Below, in pieces: positions 13,978-17,920 of a stretch of 17,920 nucleotides of DNA. The notes beneath the pieces were generated by a model. The model did not search any database. It was given only the letters and a program-made list of their open reading frames with translations, and was not told where the DNA came from. The stretch is from DAINBT01 sp036732785. Lineage in GTDB: Bacteria > Planctomycetota > Phycisphaerae > Sedimentisphaerales > SM23-30. Position numbers and translations under genes: made by a program. Location: the NCBI GenBank assembly GCA_964537505.1, contig CAZICK010000078.1, positions 1-17,920 of the forward strand, read 5' to 3'. The first letter of the stretch is position 1. Every line of letters starts with the position of its first letter.

Positions 13978-16900
13978 TTATTCCCCTGCCAGCCAGTTTG
14001 CCCCCAGCATTTCCAGATCGCCCATATCTATCACACCGCTATTGTCAAGGTCACAGTCCTGGTTCCAGTTGGCTGTTGGCGTATCATCGCTTAGCCACGC
14101 CGCTGACATAATCACAAAATCTACCAGGTCAACATCACACTGCCCGTCAAAGTCCCCCAGGTAAACCCACCCAAACTCGTATGCACCCATATCCACCACC
14201 GCTACGCTGTCGCAATCGCCATCGACTACCCTGACATTACCATCCAGATCGCTCACCTCTGTTACCGCACTGTTGTCACCAGCGTCAATACACGGCGAGC
14301 CTGCAGAAAGTCTCAAATTATCATCTTCGGTGCCGGGCGTATCATCAGCCCCGCCCGCATCGACAAACAGCGGATCATCATCGATATTACCTGTACCGGG
14401 GTAGATGCTTCCGTCATCTGGATCTGCATCTTGAACATCACTATAAGTTATAGTGATGGTTGAGCCATCATTATTCCATATCTCATCGCCACCATCCCAG
14501 AGAATACAATTGATCATTTCAATAGCACTTGGATATGACTGACTTAGTGAATCGCAAGCCAATCCATTTCCATTTACGGCCGAATTACCCGCAAATGTGC
14601 AGTTTGCCACCGTTAGTACACAATGCTCTTTAATATACATCCCGCCGCCCGAAGCAGCCGAGTTACCGGTCAATATGCAGTTGGTCACTGTTGGGCTGCT
14701 GGAGAAGTTATACATCCCACCACCCCACGAACCAGCCGAGTTGCCGGTAAACGTACAGCCGGTTACTGTCGGACTGCTCCCCCTGGAGTTGAACATCCCG
14801 CCACCCCAGTCAGCCGAGTTGCCGGTGAATGTGCAGCCGGTTACTGTCGGGCTGCTGTCGTCACGATTCCATATCCCGCCGCCATTGCCTTCAGCCAGGT
14901 TGCCGATAAATGTGCAGCCGGTCACTATCGGACTGCCCACTCCCACATTCCGCATGCCGCCACCCCAGTCAGCCGAGTTGCCGGTGAATGTGCAGCCGAT
15001 TACTGTCGGGCTGCTACGTCCGTTATCCATCCCGCCGCCGCCCCAAGCAGAGTTGCCGCTGAACGTGCAACCCGTCACTGTCGGGTTGCTGTACCAGTTA
15101 TCCATCCCGCCACCGTAGTCAGCCGAGTTGCCGGCGAATGTGCAATTGCTCACTGTCGGGCTGCTTTGGTAGTTATACATCCCGCCGCCGTCGTGGTGGT
15201 CGCCGGAACCATCAGCATTGCCCCCGGTAATCGTGAAGCCGTCGAGTATGGCCGTGGAATCCAGAGTAGCATATAGATGATAAAAAACATGGTAGCAGTT
15301 GTCGCTCTTATCCCCCGGCATGCCAATATCGCCGGAAAGAACCGTCACGTTGTTTTCCACATCGCGCTCATCCGCTGTGGTTTCAGTCCCATCAAATCCG
15401 CCGTAGATTGCCACGTCGTTTTTCATCTGGAAAGTTTGGTAGCGAGACCCGCTGCCGCCAACCTCGGCGGAAGGATAATATGTCCCGGCCGCCACCCAAA
15501 TGTCTTTGCCGCTACCTGCCGCTGCCAGCCCGTCCTGCAGATCGGTAAGAGCATCATCCCATGATGTGCCGATATTTGAACCAGTCGCGTCGGCATCTAC
15601 ATAGATAACATCGCTGTTAATGATAAAGTTGGCGGTAACATACTTATGTGAATCCATGGTGATTGTGACTGGATTGTCATTGCCGCCAAGATCGCCGCTC
15701 CAGCTATCGAAAGTAAAACCTTCTTCCTTCTCAACAGTAATGGTAACCTCTGCTCCGAAAGAATACATTTCCTCTTCAGGGTCAAGCGTCAATGCTGTGC
15801 ATGCTCTTGCGAATGGTTCAATTGTAACATTCAACGAAAATAGCACATCGCCAGCAACTTCGTCAGCCCCTATATCCACTATGCCATAAATAATTCGCTC
15901 ATCGCCCTCGAAATCTGTCTCAGGAAGAAATGGTGCGCTATTATTGCCGGCGTTTATGCATGGTGAATATGACATCAAATGATAATCCCCCTCAACCCAA
16001 AAATCATCATTCGGATCACCTGGCGTATCGTTTGGATCCCAATGCTCTGGATCAACAAACAGCGGATCATCATCCATATTACCACCTCCATTGGTGCCCA
16101 GCGAAGTATCCCATGATCCACCGTCAAAACAACCAGCAATATCGCAGTAACTGATTACCGGCGTACTGGAACTGCCAGCATAAATCTCGTTGTTCCCCGA
16201 AGATGCAGTATTGCCCCAGAGGATACAATTGCTCACTGTCGGGCTGCTGTACCATTCGCTCCACATCCCGCCGCCGCTATAGCCAGCCAAGTTGCCGCTG
16301 AACGTACAGTTGGTCAATATCGGGTCACTGCAATTATACACACCCCCCCCGCCTTCGCCAGCCGAGTTACCGGTAAATGTGCAGCCAGTCACTATCGAGT
16401 CACTGCAATTATACACACCCCCCCCGCCTTCGCCAGCCGAGTTACCGGTAAATGTGCAGCCAGTCACTATCGAATCACTGCAGCTATACACCCCACCACC
16501 GTAGCCAGCCGAGTTGTCGCTGAAGGTGCAGCCGGTCAATATTAGGTTACTGCCATTATACATCCCGCCGCCGCTCGAAGCAGAGTTGCCGCCAAATGTG
16601 CAGTTCGTCACTGTCGGGTCGCCCTCCCAGTTATTCGGGTCGCCCTGCCCGCTATACATCCCGCCCCCTTCGCTGCCACCCGAGTTGCCAGTGAACGTAC
16701 AATTGTTAACCGTCGGACTGCTCCCCTTGTTACACATCCCGCCTCCTCCAGAACTTGCCGAGTTGCCGCTGAATACGCAGCCGGTTACCGTTGGGCTGCT
16801 AAAGTATTCGTTAGACATCCCGCCCCCGTAATCAGATAAGTTGCCGCTGAATGTGCAATTCCTCACTGTCGGGCTACTATTGTAGTTACACAGCCCGCCC

Positions 16901-17433
16901 CCGAGGTAAGTATGATTAAAGGGATAACCGCTCTCATCACCAAGCGCATTGCCGGCGGTAATCGCAAAACCGTCGAGTACGGCGGTTGCATCCAGGTCGG
17001 TACCTGATGGATGATAGAAAATGTGGTAGCAGTTATCGTTCGGGTCATCCGGCGTACCGATATCCCCGGAAAGAATCGTTTCGTTGCTTCCCACATCGCG
17101 CTGCGTCAGGGTGGTTTCAGTCCCGGCAAATCCGCCGTAAATCCCCACCCTGTTTATCATACGGAAATGCTTGCCGCGGTCGCCAATTCCCACCCCGTAG
17201 TCCCACGTGGGTTTATACGTCCCGGCCGCCACCCATATCTCATCGCCGGATGATGGCGGCTTGTTCAGTGCGTCCTGGAGGTCTCCATACGCATCGGCCC
17301 AGCTCGTACCACCCCCTGTGCCGCCCTCCTTGACATAGATAGTTGCGCCCAGCGCCGAACTAGCCGCCATCCCCGCCGACAAAACCAACACCACCACTAA
17401 CCACGCTATCGATCTCGATCTTCTTGCCAACAT
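13978..17433 (-). CDS. Giant secreted right-handed beta-helix repeat protein with dockerin-like C-terminus
   Basis: The 1151-residue protein opens with a signal peptide (hydrophobic 10-28, likely cut after ALG at 29). It has two homologous pectate-lyase-like modules. Module one (31-526) begins TIYVKEGG and GTSWADAYGDLQDAL. Module two (609-1087) begins VIYVDADATGSNIGTSWDDA. Each contains DEIWVAAGTY/KDIWVAAGTY, IYGGF-GTETT, LSGDIG and NCYHxFYH, then a block of 20-26 residue coils of the type SPTVTGCTFTGNSA-GGGMYN (about 182-410 and 751-955), and ends DDDPLFVD...SPCI(N/D)AG. An InlB-type beta domain joins them (530-605: FDSWSGDLGGNDNPVTITMD). The C-terminus (1091-1149) has two calcium-loop-like motifs, DFDGQCDVDLVDF and DCDLDNSGVIDMGDL, as in dockerin-like domains. 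AGGAGGT (17441-17447), 7 bases before the ATG at 17433, fixes the start. A surface adhesin or polysaccharide-binding role is inferred; catalytic residues are not evident. Confidence 0.88.
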   Translation of the reverse strand: MLARRSRSIAWLVVVLVLSAGMAASSALGATIYVKEGGTGGGTSWADAYGDLQDALNKPPSSGDEIWVAAGTYKPTWDYGVGIGDRGKHFRMINRVGIYGGFAGTETTLTQRDVGSNETILSGDIGTPDDPNDNCYHIFYHPSGTDLDATAVLDGFAITAGNALGDESGYPFNHTYLGGGLCNYNSSPTVRNCTFSGNLSDYGGGMSNEYFSSPTVTGCVFSGNSASSGGGGMCNKGSSPTVNNCTFTGNSGGSEGGGMYSGQGDPNNWEGDPTVTNCTFGGNSASSGGGMYNGSNLILTGCTFSDNSAGYGGGVYSCSDSIVTGCTFTGNSAGEGGGGVYNCSDSIVTGCTFTGNSAGEGGGGVYNCSDPILTNCTFSGNLAGYSGGGMWSEWYSSPTVSNCILWGNTASSGNNEIYAGSSSTPVISYCDIAGCFDGGSWDTSLGTNGGGNMDDDPLFVDPEHWDPNDTPGDPNDDFWVEGDYHLMSYSPCINAGNNSAPFLPETDFEGDERIIYGIVDIGADEVAGDVLFSLNVTIEPFARACTALTLDPEEEMYSFGAEVTITVEKEEGFTFDSWSGDLGGNDNPVTITMDSHKYVTANFIINSDVIYVDADATGSNIGTSWDDALTDLQDGLAAAGSGKDIWVAAGTYYPSAEVGGSGSRYQTFQMKNDVAIYGGFDGTETTADERDVENNVTVLSGDIGMPGDKSDNCYHVFYHLYATLDSTAILDGFTITGGNADGSGDHHDGGGMYNYQSSPTVSNCTFAGNSADYGGGMDNWYSNPTVTGCTFSGNSAWGGGGMDNGRSSPTVIGCTFTGNSADWGGGMRNVGVGSPIVTGCTFIGNLAEGNGGGIWNRDDSSPTVTGCTFTGNSADWGGGMFNSRGSSPTVTGCTFTGNSAGSWGGGMYNFSSSPTVTNCILTGNSAASGGGMYIKEHCVLTVANCTFAGNSAVNGNGLACDSLSQSYPSAIEMINCILWDGGDEIWNNDGSTITITYSDVQDADPDDGSIYPGTGNIDDDPLFVDAGGADDTPGTEDDNLRLSAGSPCIDAGDNSAVTEVSDLDGNVRVVDGDCDSVAVVDMGAYEFGWVYLGDFDGQCDVDLVDFVIMSAAWLSDDTPTANWNQDCDLDNSGVIDMGDLEMLGANWLAGE
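16326..16475 (-). repeat. Two near-identical 75-bp tandem units inside the beta-helix gene
   Basis: 16326-16400 and 16401-16475 differ at a single base (position 74). Each encodes one 25-residue beta-helix coil (CSDSIVTGCTFTGNSAGEGG plus GGVYN), and each contains a run of eight C bases on the plus strand (16343-16350 and 16418-16425). Neighbouring coils are much more diverged, so this is a recent in-frame duplication. Confidence 0.9.
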
Positions 17434-17510
17434 GGTAACCACCTCCTGTTCTTTGTTTTGCAACTATCCAATTTCCCTAATTCGGACAACCAAACTAGCT
17501 CCATACTATC

Positions 17511-17539
17511 ATCCTACCACCCTCAACCTGCTCCGTCAA
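17511..17539 (-). promoter_or_regulatory. Promoter of the beta-helix gene
   Basis: On the minus strand TTGACG (17534-17539), a 17-base spacer and TAGGAT (17511-17516) form a sigma70-type pair, about 78 bases upstream of the start codon. Confidence 0.5.
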
Positions 17540-17585
17540 GCAAATTACCCCCCAATCCAACCAATCACCTATTTTTTCTCATCTT

Positions 17586-17640
17586 CCCCCCACGCACCCA
17601 CCGACTCACCCCCCCACCGGCCCAAGTTCGCGCCCCTCCC
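17586..17640 (-). promoter_or_regulatory. G-run cluster upstream of the beta-helix promoter (possible G-quadruplex)
   Basis: Six runs of three or more G lie on the coding (minus) strand within 55 bases: runs of 6, 3, 7, 3, 4 and 3, seen as C-runs on the plus strand at 17586, 17597, 17609, 17621, 17633 and 17638. The composition is strongly strand-asymmetric. Confidence 0.35.
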
Positions 17641-17651
17641 AACTCCGCCCT

Positions 17652-17714
17652 CTTCTGATCTCTGACTTCTGACTTCTCAAATCTCAAATCTCAAATCTGA
17701 CCTCTGACTTCTTC
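17652..17714. repeat. Tandem heptamer array (nine 7-bp units)
   Basis: Nine uninterrupted 7-base units follow one another: cttctga, tctctga, cttctga, cttctca, aatctca, aatctca, aatctga, cctctga, cttcttc. The TCT core stays in phase and the first two bases vary. This resembles the heptanucleotide short tandem repeats known from cyanobacteria; relation to those is not claimed. Confidence 0.75.
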
Positions 17715-17774
17715 TCTGTGTCTCCGCGCCTCTGTGGTTAATCTTACCTATTTTAACATCAAAACTCATCAAAA
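17715..17774. other. Intergenic sequence of the TGTGTCTCCGCGCCTCTGTGG type
   Basis: The motif CTGTGTCTCCGCGCCTCTGT (17716-17735), followed by GGTTAA, resembles a low-complexity intergenic sequence seen in many environmental genomes, where it is often mis-called as a tiny protein. The 66-codon minus-strand frame across 17677-17877 is read mainly from this motif and the flanking short repeats, so it is not annotated as a gene. Confidence 0.4.
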
Positions 17775-17840
17775 CATAGTACAAACAGGGTGCAAACATA
17801 GTACAAACATAGTGCAAAGTGGGTACAAACATGGTGCAAA
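17775..17840. repeat. Array of six 11-bp units arranged as three 22-bp dimers
   Basis: Units: catagtacaaa, cagggtgcaaa, catagtacaaa, catagtgcaaa, gtgggtacaaa, catggtgcaaa, with no gaps. The consensus is CATRGTRCAAA. Position 7 alternates strictly A, G, A, G, A, G, giving a second-order period of 22. The period equals about one helical turn, so every unit presents the same face of DNA, as expected of a binding-site array. It lies about 340 bases upstream of the beta-helix start. Confidence 0.8.
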
Positions 17841-17920
17841 CCGCATCACTTTTCATCGGAATTCGTCGGAATTTCACACTTTTTTCTTACCCATCTTACC
17901 TAATCGTTATAATCGTTACG
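17841..17920. other. Right-edge intergenic sequence
   Basis: No gene is seen. AATCGTTA is repeated at 17902-17909 and 17911-17918, with TATAAT at 17908-17913, but no -35-like hexamer stands at the right distance. TCGGAATT is also duplicated (17858-17865 and 17868-17875). Confidence 0.35.

Noticed and set aside
14597..15276. Long plus-strand frames with repeated PPP and VTVGLL patterns
   Set aside because: They are antisense readings of the beta-helix coil repeats and simply mirror their periodicity.
16250..16875. Regular repeats that might suggest a CRISPR array
   Set aside because: They are in-frame protein coils of 66-78 bases with no unique spacers, inside one long coding frame.
17677..17877. 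66-codon minus-strand frame across the short repeats
   Set aside because: The product is made of repeat translations and a known low-complexity intergenic motif. The 11-bp unit is not a multiple of three, and there is no ribosome site.

Overview
The window looks like a chromosomal segment from an uncultured planctomycete, most likely of the Phycisphaerae type. That placement is inferred from gene content, not from a marker gene. The supporting content is uroporphyrinogen-decarboxylase-like (UroD-family) paralogs around a Tat-exported Gfo/Idh/MocA oxidoreductase, a DUF1573 lipoprotein coupled to a multihaem cytochrome, a very long secreted beta-helix protein with a dockerin-like C-terminus, and a pyrophosphate-type phosphofructokinase. 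There are no rRNA, tRNA or CRISPR loci.

Left part (1-5600): a pyrophosphate-dependent 6-phosphofructokinase gene (minus strand) is divergent from a UroD-family gene (plus strand). That gene converges on a three-gene minus-strand operon: a second UroD-family gene, a 58-codon GTG-started gene that is easy to miss (4018-4194), and a Tat-exported Gfo/Idh/MocA protein. Promoter-like -35/-10 pairs stand before the phosphofructokinase gene and both UroD-family genes.

Middle part (5600-10700): a three-gene plus-strand cassette encodes a VTC-domain protein (polyphosphate-polymerase-like), a DUF4956 membrane protein and an HlyD-type periplasmic adaptor. It lies between two decayed insertion sequences: an IS1634-type transposase pseudogene on the left and a 5'-truncated IS1380-type transposase on the right. 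About 570 bases without a confident gene follow the IS1380 remnant.

Right part (10695-17920): a translationally coupled minus-strand pair encodes a DUF1573 lipoprotein and a tetrahaem cytochrome. The cytochrome's N-terminal metallophosphatase-like domain seems to have lost its metal ligands. The pair is flanked by two inverted copies of a 20-bp repeat. A 580-base intergenic region then holds a dispersed palindromic repeat that looks interrupted by a ~120-bp insertion with 11-bp inverted repeats. The last gene is a 1151-residue two-module beta-helix surface protein with a very recent 75-bp internal duplication. Its upstream region carries a promoter, a G-run cluster on the coding strand, a heptamer array and an ordered array of six 11-bp units (three 22-bp dimers).

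No completely new system can be proven from the sequence alone. The strongest candidates for something little described are the VTC-DUF4956-HlyD cassette between IS remnants, the pseudo-phosphatase/cytochrome plus DUF1573 pair, the hidden small gene between uroD and gfo/idh, and the 11/22-bp repeat array.
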